Source of the DNA: Straminergon stramineum
Taxonomy: Eukaryota; Streptophyta; Bryopsida; Hypnales; Calliergonaceae
Direction: 5' to 3'
Length of the DNA stretch: 64,000 nt
NCBI GenBank assembly: GCA_963920665.1
Contig: OY987271.1
Coordinates: 6,265,350-6,329,349, forward strand
Position 1 is the stretch's first letter. Each line of letters begins with the position of its first letter. Below, piece by piece: positions 36,600 through 45,801 of the stretch. The notes beneath the pieces are model-generated. The model saw only the letters and a program-made list of their open reading frames with translations. It ran no database searches and was not told the DNA's origin. A program made the translations under genes and the position numbers.

Positions 36600-37410
36600 T
36601 AGTGTTATTGTGGTATCTATTGGAATCTATCCATCCATTGATCGGAATTCATCCATCCATCTATCGAAGATGGAGATTATACTACCCGGTAGGTCCCGGC
36701 CGGTATCTGGAGATCAGTAGGAATGTTCAAAGAAAATTGGCACATAACCCTCGGTTCCCTCCAAGTTGCTGCTCCCATGATTCCTGCGATTCCATTGTCT
36801 GGATCAGTGGGCTCGCCAATTCTGTATCATACGTTACGTGCCACTGCGGAGAGATTAGACGATTAGACCCTGAAAACTTGGAGCTCTCATCTGCAGACCG
36901 ATCGAACCCCTCCACCTTTCAGGAATCAGGAGCCAAGAGCTTCCAAGTAGCCATTTCCTGCGTTTTTTTGCATGTAGCCGTGGGACCCTAATTAATTGAT
37001 TGATCGAGGAGTCCAGGCAGGATGGGGTGTCCACGAAAACATCTTCTTCGGAACTTGAGCCAGGCCTCGGATTTCTATTACCCGGCGAATCGAAGACCGC
37101 AAAGTGGCCATGGTGGATTGTCGATGCGCAATGACGTGTTCGATTAGTTGTCAAAAAACTGAAGAAGAAGTTTGTGACGGATGCTATAGTATTGATGGGT
37201 TCTCGTCGATTGAAATACTGGATGTTTAAAAAAACGGAGAAGATTTCGAAACAGTTGTTTTGATTATGTGATTGATTATGTGATTGATTGTGCAATTGAT
37301 CTGCTCCCATTTGATTGGCAAGTTTTTGAGCCTGTGTTGTGTTGTCAAAGATTGAATATCCAGTCTCGAAATTTGATGTGCATTGGTTCTGTCCCTCTCT
37401 CGTAACAGCA
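36600..37410. other. GC-richer unique segment, no recognised gene
   Basis: A plus-strand frame (36602-36991, 129 codons) and an overlapping minus-strand frame (36855-37310, 151 codons) both lack recognisable domains. The minus frame includes a low-complexity NHIINHI/NQSHNQSHNQ-type stretch encoded by the GATTATGTGATT repeat near 37260-37300. It might hold an exon of a diverged gene, but I cannot support a model. Confidence 0.35.
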
Positions 37411-37426
37411 CGTGTTTAAGATTATC

Positions 37427-37510
37427 TTTTTGTTTTTGAAACAAATGAAACCGGAAGTTGCATTGCAAGAGAAAGCCACTATAAAGATTACGTACAAAGC
37501 TGCCAGCCAC
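37427..37510 (-). mobile_element. 5'-truncated LINE-like retroposon copy, 84 bp
   Basis: The minus strand starts GTGGCTGGCAGCTTTGTA and ends CATTTGTTTCAAAAACAAAAA. Direct repeats of 16 bp, CGTGTTTAAGATTATC / CGTGTTTAGGATTATC, flank it exactly at 37411-37426 and 37511-37526 with one mismatch. It is the clearest case of the family in the window. Confidence 0.9.
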
Positions 37511-37526
37511 CGTGTTTAGGATTATC

Positions 37527-37973
37527 AATCTTACGTAGAAGAGTGGCTCGACGTCGTTTGATTGTCAGGTAGAGTCTCCATTTGATAGACGCTTAATTTA
37601 CATAATTTATTTTAGCTTCTCAAATTAGGGAAATCTCGTCAAAAGAGTGTATTATTTCAACCATGCGTCGCATACTCTTAGTTTAAACTTGCACCATTCA
37701 AAGTCCAATGAAAGTCAATATCCTAATTTGTTGGATTTCATTGTTGAGGTGTGGAAATTAAGCCGAGGCCTTAGACCTAAAGATATTCCCTCATGTTTTT
37801 GAATATTATGAGTGTTTTCTTTGTAAAACACAAAGAAAAAACTAGTATTATTCACAAATAAAGAAAGTATATATAATAGGATTTTGCATAGTCTTGGTGT
37901 CAACCCAAAAGAGACTAAAGAAAGGGGACACATTTATTTGCTTTTAAATCTAGAAATTTGCATCACAAGATGG
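37527..37973. other. AT-rich spacer
   Basis: No gene; a minus-strand 72-codon frame has no motif. Confidence 0.45.
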
Positions 37974-38634
37974 ATTACCCCCCTTGCCTCTAAATGCCTT
38001 AGGCATCAAATTTTGGTGTTGAAATTTTTTTGAAGTTAAATAAAACCTTACCAAATTGATATTTTTAGTAGTTTTTTTCTAGATGAATTCAATTTGAAAT
38101 CAAGTTTATTTTCAAAATTCCAATTTAAAAAATTAATGATTGTGATTTCTTAATTCAAGATTTTTTGTAAGGATATCCATTGCAAATCTTGATTTTCTAG
38201 TGTTTGTGAGCTTTTGGAAATGAACATCAAATACATTGGATTTTAGAGAAAAAATCATGTTAGAAATTCATTTAAAAAAATTGTTGAGCAAATTTTGAGA
38301 AGTTGTGAATTAATTCAAATTATGCATGTTATGTCCATCAACCTCATGCTTTTTTGTTGTCCAATTTTTTTGTTTTGAAAAGAAAATTCATTGAAGACTT
38401 CTAATCACTTACACAGTTTTAACACCCTCATAATTAAACATTATAATTTATCAGTCCATAAGTGATATTATTTGTGTTTTCTTTTTCTACATGATCTCTA
38501 ACATGTCTAGCTTGAATTGGTACCGATAGAATTTAATTTTTTCGTACAACTTATCAAAATGTTGGATTCTTGTTCAATTTAAGGTGTACCAATTCTAAGA
38601 ATCTCAAGAAAGGCTTTACACTTTTAAAGTTTAA
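37974..38634 (+). mobile_element. Diverged TTAA-type element, copy of 33338-33982
   Basis: Interior and order of blocks match 33338-33982 (CAAATTTTGGTG, TTCAAGATTTTTTGTAAGGAT, TAACACCCTCATAAT, TCAGTCCATAAGTGATATT, ATCAAAATGTTGGATTCTTG). Both ends are badly degraded: the left shows CTCTAAATGCCTTAGGC behind a C run, the right AGGCTTTACACTTTTAAAGTTTAA. Confidence 0.7.
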
Positions 38635-38639
38635 GGATT

Positions 38640-38755
38640 AGGACATTCCAAATTTTCCAAAATGAGAGTGATAAGAATATTTTAAATACTTCTTACCACT
38701 TGCATTTTCCAAAATGAGAGTGATAAGAAGTAAAATGCAAGTGATAAGAATATTT
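38640..38755. repeat. Compound direct and inverted repeat
   Basis: CCAAAATGAGAGTGATAAGAA occurs twice (about 38655 and 38709). ACTTCTTACCACTTGCATTTT (38689) is the near-inverse of AAAATGCAAGTGATAAGAA (38733), so the stretch can form a hairpin of about 20 bp. Confidence 0.7.
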
Positions 38756-38814
38756 AAATGATGACTCTCAAAAAATATTTGTAAAATATGATTTATAAAT
38801 CATATGCATATGGT

Positions 38815-39253
38815 TAAATCAACTAGTCTATTAATTAATATTTTTCAATAAAATTTGAAGCCCAAAACTAAAAATTCCTTCTAATAGCAATTGTAGATTG
38901 AATATTCTAATTTTTACAAGAATTTTCCTTTAAGTTCAAAATATTAAGTTCTAATCATAGAGATTTTTGAAGATTTTCAAAATACTTTTTTATTCAAGTT
39001 GTTTTTGATAGGTCATTTTCTAAATTGGGACAATTATTTTTTAAAGCTAGACCCATCCATACTTATTGAATAATCAAATATATTTACAAAGCAATGTCTT
39101 CGTAATCTAAACTATACAAATATTAAAGGAGTAATACAAAAATCTTCAAAAAGCAGTGGATGAAAAATGCATTTTCTTCGTGCTTGGAAATTTGGGATGT
39201 ATTTGCATTCATCTATAGCTTAAAATTTGAATGTCTAGTTTGTTAGGGATTAA
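38815..39253 (-). mobile_element. Inverted, shortened copy of the 39922-40855 element
   Basis: Its reverse complement follows 39922-40855. The outer end (TTAATCCCTAACAAACTAGACATTCAAATTTTAAG) has the counterpart TTAACCCTTTAAGGACCAAACATTC..; inner blocks such as CAAATACATCCCAAA and AATCTACAATTGCTATTAGAAGG also recur. A middle part is missing. It abuts the element at 39250 and shares its TTAA. Confidence 0.6.
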
Positions 39254-39895
39254 CCCTCTAAAGCCTTAAAAAATTTTGGGCAATTTCTAGTGATTTAAAT
39301 GAGATTTTGAATTATTTAAAAATAAATTTAGTGTATGTAATAAATCAATATGTAGAGCTCTAAAAATTAGCAAATGTGTAGACTGGGTGTGTAGATTTGT
39401 TTTAGGATAAGCAATCTTGAAGTGTCAAAATAGTAGAATATACCAAATTAACAAAAGTGACTTTTAGATATTATATGTCAACATATTTACTAAGAAATCC
39501 TATGATTAAATTTTTGTCTTTTATCACTATTTCAAATGGCAAATTCAACATTGATACATAATAAGGTGTGAATTTTAATGTCAAATTCATTATATTGGAA
39601 GTATTCTAATACTTTAGCACCTTTCAAAATCACTAGTAGAAAACATACTAAAAATGATTGGAAATTGTCCACAATGACTTTAAATGAGTCATTGTGGACA
39701 CTTTTCAATCATTTTTAGCATGTTTTCTACTAGTGAATGCATGTTTTGAAACATCAATCCATATGTATCCAAAAATTAAATTCTTGAGTATATATATGTC
39801 ACAATTTTTGGCTTTGACATAGTGTCTCTTTAAGGAAATTGATGTTTTCAAGGATAAATTTTGATTTGAAATAGAAAAAGAAATTTAGGGGTTGA
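39250..39895. mobile_element. TTAA-type element carrying a nested CACTA miniature element
   Basis: Left end TTAACCCTCTAAAGCC; right end reversed TTCAACCCCTAAATTTC. The ends resemble the TTAA-CCCC type with decay at the right TTAA (now TTGA). The interior has no frame. A 105-bp CACTA miniature element is inserted at 39631, so this host element is older. Confidence 0.55.
39631..39735. mobile_element. CACTA miniature element, 105 bp, with 3-bp target duplication
   Basis: Two 49-bp inverted arms with three mismatches meet at a 7-base loop (TTAAATG). The ends are CACTAGTAGAAAA and TTTTCTACTAGTG, the terminal signature of plant CACTA (En/Spm) elements. AAT directly precedes and follows (39628-39630, 39736-39738), the expected 3-bp target duplication. 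As almost the whole element is inverted repeat, its transcript would be a near-perfect hairpin. Confidence 0.9.
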
Positions 39896-39921
39896 ATAGT
39901 CAAAAATCTATGATGTATAGA

Positions 39922-40855
39922 TTAACCCTTTAAGGACCAAACATTCAAATTTAAAACAAGTGATTGCAAATACATCCCAAACACTCAAAAATGTTTTTCA
40001 TCCATCAATTTTTTGAAGATTCTTGTGCTAGTTCTTTAACATCTCTACTATACAAATTATGAAGACTTTTTCTTTGTGAATATTCTATAATTCAAAGGGT
40101 ATTGGTAGGTCTGGCTTCAAAGCTCATCCCTGGGTATGCAACTTCCATATTATATGGCCTTGATTATAATCACTTATAATGCATTTTAATCCAATATTAA
40201 GGGATGCCATTTGTTTTAATGTAGAATAATCTTGTAGCTCTTTTAATAAGGAATCCAAAAATGTACTTATGTACATGAAACAAATATTTTTGAAGACAAT
40301 AATAGCATTAAAAACCTAATTGTATGACTTTTTTTAATACATGAATCATAGGCCGAGCTAGGCAACTTTTGGGGCTTTCTAATAAAAATTTCATTTTTAC
40401 TAGACCAAACTTCTTTGTATAGGTGTTTCAATTCTTCATATATATTGTGAGTTTTTTTTCTAAAAAGTATGCAATTCAGCATTTTGTACATTTAATTTTC
40501 TTTTAATTTGGTCTTCACCTAGCTTTTCGGTCTTTTTGATTTGATATAATTTTAACAAAAGTTGTCCTCTAAGTTGTTTTAATGCCAATGACCCCTGTAT
40601 ATAATACAAGAGTTGCCTATCCGGGAGCTCATCTTTTTCAATTAAAAAAATGAACCTTCAAAAACAACTTGAATTAAAAAGTAAAATAAAAATCTTCAAA
40701 AATCACTATGATCATATCTTAAAAATTTTAACTTAAAATGAAAAGAAATCTTGCGAAAATCACAAATAGTCAATCTACAAACAATTTCAGAAGGAATTTT
40801 CAATTTCTGGTTTCTAAATTAATTGAAAATATTGATTTGAGTACTAGTTGATATA
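39922..40855 (+). mobile_element. TTAA-type element, longer copy of 38815-39253
   Basis: Starts TTAACCCTTTAAGGACCAAAC. It matches the inverted copy at 38815-39253 at both ends, including AATCTTCAAAAA, TTCAAAAACAACTTGAATTAAAAAG and CAATCTACAAACAATTTCAGAAGGAATTTT. The far terminus is not clear. No coding frame apart from a minus-strand 74-codon AT-rich frame. Confidence 0.55.
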
Positions 40856-40859
40856 ATAA

Positions 40860-41184
40860 TCTATGGATCATCTCTTACAACTAATGGTTGAAGTCATCAA
40901 TAAATTATTCCTTGGGTCACGAGGGTTACGGCATTACGCTCTCCCGGAAGTTCATTCGAAATGGGAAGCCAAGCAAAAAGAGCACAAAAAACGGAGCTCC
41001 GGGGGCAGCAACACGTCCCTTGCCGAACAAATGGCACGCAGCTCAAGAAAGTGGAAACGCCTCCACCAAGTCTAAGCTTTGCTTTCTCAATTTTGGGCTC
41101 GTTTCCAAGTCGCTACCCCCCCACCCACCCCCCGAAGTTTCGATCATGCATACAAATGCCAATTAAGCAGAAATTAATTAGCTC
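40860..41184. other. GC-richer segment, no recognised gene
   Basis: Three overlapping plus-strand frames of 70-92 codons and a purine-rich stretch near 40960-41040. The frames have no recognisable domain. This marks the left edge of the unique block that contains the VQ gene. Confidence 0.4.
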
Positions 41185-41196
41185 AATCTCCAGTTT

Positions 41197-41247
41197 TTTT
41201 GTTTTTTTTGTTTTTTTTTGACACAAATGAAACGGAATTTCATCATT
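41197..41247 (-). mobile_element. 5'-truncated LINE-like retroposon copy, 51 bp
   Basis: A T-rich run (minus-strand A tail) followed by GACACAAATGAAACGGAATTTCATCATT. A perfect 12-bp direct repeat AATCTCCAGTTT flanks it at 41185-41196 and 41248-41259. Only about 25 bases of the element proper remain. Confidence 0.85.
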
Positions 41248-41259
41248 AATCTCCAGTTT

Positions 41260-42899
41260 AGAGACGTACCATGCCAGACAGTGTGAAATCACTCATTCAA
41301 TCTAATATGAAACCGGTTAATTGAATATTATAATTATATCTCCCTCAGAAAAAGTTTAGAGTCGACATGTCAAACGGAGGTTATTCAGTTTACAATAGAT
41401 CAATCGATCTGGACCCTTCGCCCCAAATCGTGACCTCCACTGCGTTATGTTAAAATTTCTAGATCTGCCTCTGAAAAAAGGTTACGAGTGGAGTGCAATT
41501 ATATGAAAAATGGAGGATCAGTTTACAATAGATCTGGACTGTTGTCCCAAGTCTGTACTATTATTGTATCTGCCTCTGAAACAAAAAAAAGGTTTAGAGT
41601 TGAGTGATATTTAAGTACATGTCAAATGGAGGATCTGAGCACTTCACCCAAATTTAGAGTAACTTAGATTGGGGCACTTCACCCAAATCAAATTGTGAGC
41701 TCTACCCAGTCGGTCGGGGGGTGCTATACTACCCCCTGCATGTGGCTGAGTGGCCACTGGAGGATGCCTTTGCCGCCCCCGCGTGGGCAGCAGTGCCTTG
41801 GATATGGTGTCAGCCAATTCTTGCTCACAAGAATGAGGCCGTTCCTCAACTTGTGCCAAACGAAACCTCACTCAGTCTCCCTTTTATTACTTACTAACTG
41901 CAGACTGAATATAGGAACTTACACTCATGTATTTCCTTTTGCAGTAGATCGAATTGAATATAGCAACACTCAATTGTATATATATATATATTCAATTCAT
42001 ACGTACATACATACACGAGCTGTACTGTACATGACATGCATTAACGAATGACAATTGAAGTTGTACTGAAGTCTGCAACAGCCTGCTGTAATACGGAGCT
42101 GTTAGTGAAAGTTGAATGATGTACGTGTGACATGAGATGAGAGTGTAAGTATTTCCAGGGGTCATTCTCTCACAGACTGAACTTGGTTGGTTGGTTGGTT
42201 GTATGGCGTGTTCGGATTAGCTAGCTTCCTCCCTGCAGAGACCCGTAGACAAGCGTTAGGTGAGATCGAGATCGTTCGAAATTTCGAATATATATAAAAA
42301 TCTGTTTCTCGCACCATTGATAATTGTGTTAAGAAAATTAATGAAACTGAGCTCCATGGAAGAGAAATCAAAATCTAAGTTTCAAGTTAACTTCGACTGG
42401 GCGGGTTCACTTTTCGCAGCCAAAGGTCGGGTTGCACTTTTGCAGACGGACCCACGGCTGGAATTAAGGAACAGTAACTGAGTCGTAGCTCCGATCCTGG
42501 AGTCGACATGGCTGCGACAACACGGCCTCCGGTGGGAGTAGGTTCTCCACCATCTTGAGCGTCGTCGTTCTGAGTCTTCTGACAGGATTATAAAACCCAA
42601 ACCGAATAACCATAATAATAATAATGGTCATACTAATATAGTATTAAAAAAAAGTTGAGAAAAAAAAGAGCACTTGGTCCGCATGGGGTCCACTCGGGAG
42701 TTTAGGACGCCAGGGTCGCTGCCGGTGCGGAGCTGCGGCGCTGGAACCCAGCAAGGTGGGACCTGCGTCGGCCTGCTTGGACGCGAGCGCCGTGAAGAAG
42801 CTAGAAGAGATGATATGGAGGGAGAGGCCAAGGAAACCAGTCCATTCCTTCATAATAACAAGCGCCTCCTTCATTTTGAGAGAGAGAACAAGAGAGTCT
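41260..42899 (+). other. Distal 5' flank of the VQ gene
   Basis: Unique sequence of mixed composition. A GC-rich patch at 41690-41870 has overlapping frames (75 and 118 codons, opposite strands) that I do not recognise. A GGTT run lies near 42183-42200 and a TA run near 41980-41995. Regulatory content cannot be judged from sequence alone. Confidence 0.4.
42291..42298 (+). promoter_or_regulatory. Candidate TATA box
   Basis: TATATAAA is the best TATA-like word in the 2 kb before the VQ start codon, about 1.6 kb upstream. If used, it would imply a long or spliced leader. Other AT-rich words nearby (near 42637) could serve instead. Confidence 0.25.
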
Positions 42900-43909
42900 A
42901 GAGCCTTCTTCATCTTCACCTGCTTCTTCTACTTGTACTTCTGGTTTCTGTTTCTTCCGCTAGCTGCGCAGCATCGTCTTCGGCTGCAGTACTTTACTAT
43001 ACCTTGCTCACGCTCCAACCGTCCGTCCGTCCCTCACCTGCTCTAACTGCTTTGGTATATCTATGTTGTATGTGATATTTGGACGTCCTTGCAACTTAGT
43101 GGCGTTGCCGAACCTTGTCATTGAGGTCCTAGCTACTTCCCAAGCCACACGTTGCTAGATAGATAGCGTTCGCCTTGTAGCTACCTTCGTGTTTTGGGTT
43201 CGTTGTCAGACCAGTTTGTGATCTGGAATCACACCCTTTCGTTACTTAAATCTAGGTCCTTTCCTCGTGTTAGTAGCGTCTGTCTCTGTGTGTGTGAGAG
43301 TATTTGGTTCCATGCTAACTTTGGGTTCTTAGAAAGATCTGTTGATATCAGTGTGTGATACTGGAACCCGGAAATTGTGTGACCGTTAGTAGAGATAAAC
43401 CTGTTCGTCGTAAGAAAATCCGACAGTTGTTTGTCCCCCCAAAAGGTATCTGATATGACGACGATGGCCCCGAGATTCGTCCATTCGCATTTGTGAGATT
43501 CCGTGCATGGGTCAGTTGGTGCGCAAGTTTCTCCAAAGATCCTCCACAGTTCGTCGTCGAAGTGTAGAGAGCACGTAATTAAGCCGATGAGAGCACTCGT
43601 TCGCGCTACAGTAGTGAGCCACGGAACCGTACCGCCATACCCCAATTGTGTTTGACCAAGGGTTCTTGTGCATCTGGGTAGTTAGGCACGGCTACTATTC
43701 CTACATGCAGGTCGCTGGAACCGAACAAGCGAAGATTGAATCCCCGGTCCGTATTCCCGACGTGGATAATATGTTGCTGAGACTCCCACCCCGATAGCGC
43801 AAAACCAAAAACCTCAAGGAAAAACTAGACAGTCCCGCGATCACACGCCCCTGTCTAGCTGTTGCTCATTGTTGGCTGACACTCCTTCTTCTCGATCTCC
43901 AGCAGCACA
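42900..43909 (+). other. Probable 5' leader region of the VQ gene
   Basis: A CTTCTTC-type pyrimidine-rich patch (42905-42960) resembles plant core-promoter or leader sequence. Just before the start codon, a pyrimidine tract followed by CTCCAG (43897-43902), with CTGAC about 25 bases upstream, looks like a 3' splice site; AAAAG|GTATCT near 43445 is one possible donor. A leader intron is therefore plausible but unproven. A W-box core TTGACC lies at 43652-43657; WRKY factors bind this motif. Confidence 0.35.
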
Positions 43910-44884
43910 ATGGCCCCGCACACCGAGAATCAGCAGCACGGGAGTGGTAGCTTGGTCCCTAAAGCCGCTTTGGGTGTGAGCAAGAGTCCCAGTCCAAATG
44001 CGGGCAAGGCGGGCAGTGCGCCGATCCCGCCGCGCGGACGAGACTTGCAGTCGGCCATGCAGCACGCGCCTACGATTCGCGTGATCCACATTTTCGCACC
44101 CAAGGTGATCAAGACGGACGTCGCCAACTTCCGGTCCACGGTGCAGAGACTAACTGGCCTTGGGAAGACCAAGGCGCAACGACGCGCCGCCAGAGCCAGC
44201 GCGGCCGCAACCGCCAGTGCCGCCAACGAGGGTTGCCCTTCCGCCGACGAGCTTTCTCCTCACGCGCCGGACGTGACGCCGTTGCCACCAAGTTGCCCAA
44301 CTAGCGCGGGGGCCAACAGTCTCTTCTGGGACAAGGATGTGCTCACGCTGCAGCGCATGGTGGGAGACGCTTGCGGCGTCACGGATCTGGTGCGCTGCGA
44401 CAGTGTCGACAGCGCAACATACAGCTTGGACAGCGGGCATACGTTCAGCGGCGATAGCACAAGCGGCGCCTGTGGCGCGTCCACCTGCAGCCCCGGCGTC
44501 TCCATGGATCCCAACGGTTTCAGCTTCTACCCGCAGCGCGAGATGCCGTACTCCCTCAGCGAGATCCCCGCACCCTTCTTCTCGAGCGCTCACGCCGCGG
44601 ACTTGCACTACATGCACACCGGATCCACCGGCTTGCCCCTGCCTGCGTTCGGCTCGCCGGCTCACAATGCGTTCATGGGGTCGCCCACTTCCCATCTCCT
44701 GGACCACAACAGCTTAAGCTCGCTGGGATTCGACGTGGACGTGGGCTTGCCGCTGCCGACGCTATCTGAAGTGGCGTGCAATTCTCATTCCGGGAGCTTG
44801 TTTGACTTGATGCCGCGACAGCATTGCAGATTGAGCGTGCAGTCCCCGTACCCCAGCGCCAATTTCTTCGAGAATATAAATTAA
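43910..44884 (+). CDS. VQ-motif protein, MKS1 (MAP kinase substrate 1)-like, 324 aa
   Basis: This is a plant transcriptional co-regulator that in known members binds WRKY factors through the VQ motif and can be phosphorylated by MAP kinases; it acts in the nucleus. The motif FRSTVQRLTG is at residues 74-83, with all consensus positions (F74, V78, Q79, L81, T82, G83). It is preceded by PKVIKTD (64-70), which points to the MKS1 clade, and followed by a basic stretch KTKAQRRAAR (86-95) that could be a nuclear signal. Ser-Pro sites lie at 26, 28, 116, 194, 249, 258 and 312, and Thr-Pro at 123. The end SPYPSANFFENIN recalls the SP....FF..I tail I remember for MKS1. At 324 residues it is longer than Arabidopsis MKS1 (a little over 220). 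The start has an excellent context (ACAATGGC) and an in-frame TGA lies 11 codons upstream (43877). The frame is intronless and far more GC-rich than its surroundings. No paralogue or partner gene lies nearby. Confidence 0.93.
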   Translation: MAPHTENQQHGSGSLVPKAALGVSKSPSPNAGKAGSAPIPPRGRDLQSAMQHAPTIRVIHIFAPKVIKTDVANFRSTVQRLTGLGKTKAQRRAARASAAATASAANEGCPSADELSPHAPDVTPLPPSCPTSAGANSLFWDKDVLTLQRMVGDACGVTDLVRCDSVDSATYSLDSGHTFSGDSTSGACGASTCSPGVSMDPNGFSFYPQREMPYSLSEIPAPFFSSAHAADLHYMHTGSTGLPLPAFGSPAHNAFMGSPTSHLLDHNSLSSLGFDVDVGLPLPTLSEVACNSHSGSLFDLMPRQHCRLSVQSPYPSANFFENIN

Positions 44885-44901
44885 TTTCCTCCGGCCTCTT
44901 G

Positions 44902-45142
44902 GTAAGCAAGCTATTCCGGCCGTCGTACGTTCAAACCTCGTTTGCAACTCATCTAACTTAAAAATCACAAGTCGAACGTCATCTGATCGATCGACAGGGT
45001 TTGCTTGATCCATTCATCAGTAGCATCCCAATTACAGGGTTTCGGGTTTCAGGTTTTCTTAACTATACCCTCCTGTTCCATTGCACATCCAAGTTAGATT
45101 TTCATGCAATCTTTCTAATGGGATACTTTGGGGTGCTTGCAG
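44902..45142 (+). other. Candidate intron in the 3' untranslated region
   Basis: CTTG|GTAAGC 17 bases after the stop codon is a near-ideal 5' splice site. GTGCTTGCAG ending at 45142, with TTCTAAT about 25 bases upstream as a possible branch point, is a good 3' site. The 241-bp length is normal for plants. An exon junction this close to the stop would not be expected to trigger nonsense-mediated decay. An alternative acceptor TTTCAG lies near 45053. Confidence 0.4.
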
Positions 45143-45795
45143 GCTCGGATTTTGAGTGGCAGCGAGAATATTAAACGGCACAAGAGGACTGCGAAGTGGA
45201 CCACTGATCGATCGGCGTCATCAACAGACCGACACTATATATTTACACATATACTAGATTAGACGTGTAGAGAGCTGGTCATCATGCGGCGAAAATTCTC
45301 CCGAGTTACGACTTGGAGTTACTGACTTTCAAATGGTGACGTTCTCGTACTCGCCCACATTGTATAGCATTGGCATGAGGTCGGATTAGAGTATGATCGG
45401 CACCCTAGCAAGGCTGAACCCCAACTACTTTGGTTTAGTTTGCCGTAGCAGAAACTGTACAGACATGCAACAGGTAGACCTTGATGATATTATGGGTGAC
45501 GAGTTAGTGAGAGGTGAAGTGATGGCATTGCAACCACTCTTCGATCTCAGTTAGCTAGATTTGATCACTTGCTGCGATCCGGCTTTTTAAATATCTAACA
45601 GTGTTTAGTTTTTAATTACCTGAAGGTGACGGATTAGCCATTGATTCAGAGTGTAGATAATCGGCTCATTTTTGAGAGTAGGACCTCATGAGTTGAATGA
45701 TCGATGTTCATCATTTCTCAGTGATGTAGGATCAGCTCCACTTCTGTTTATAATTGTAAAACTCCGATCGATCTCAGATCACTTAGTACATATAC

Positions 45796-45801
45796 AATAA
45801 A
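45796..45801 (+). terminator. Candidate polyadenylation signal
   Basis: AATAAA, about 0.9 kb after the VQ stop codon, followed by an A run. It is the first canonical hexamer I noticed downstream; plant signals are loose, so earlier sites may be used. Confidence 0.35.

Noticed and set aside
36602..37310. Overlapping 129-codon (plus) and 151-codon (minus) frames
   Set aside because: They lie on opposite strands of the same GC-richer DNA, carry no recognisable domain, and part of the minus frame is a low-complexity repeat. I describe the segment but do not call a gene.
39245..39256. CCCTAAA-like words at element ends as interstitial telomere repeats
   Set aside because: They occur singly as part of an inverted terminus, never as tandem TTTAGGG units.
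43930..44909. Several 63-185-codon frames antisense or out of frame to the VQ gene
   Set aside because: They are shadows of a GC-rich coding region that has few stops in any frame; only the 324-codon frame has a family motif and a good start context.
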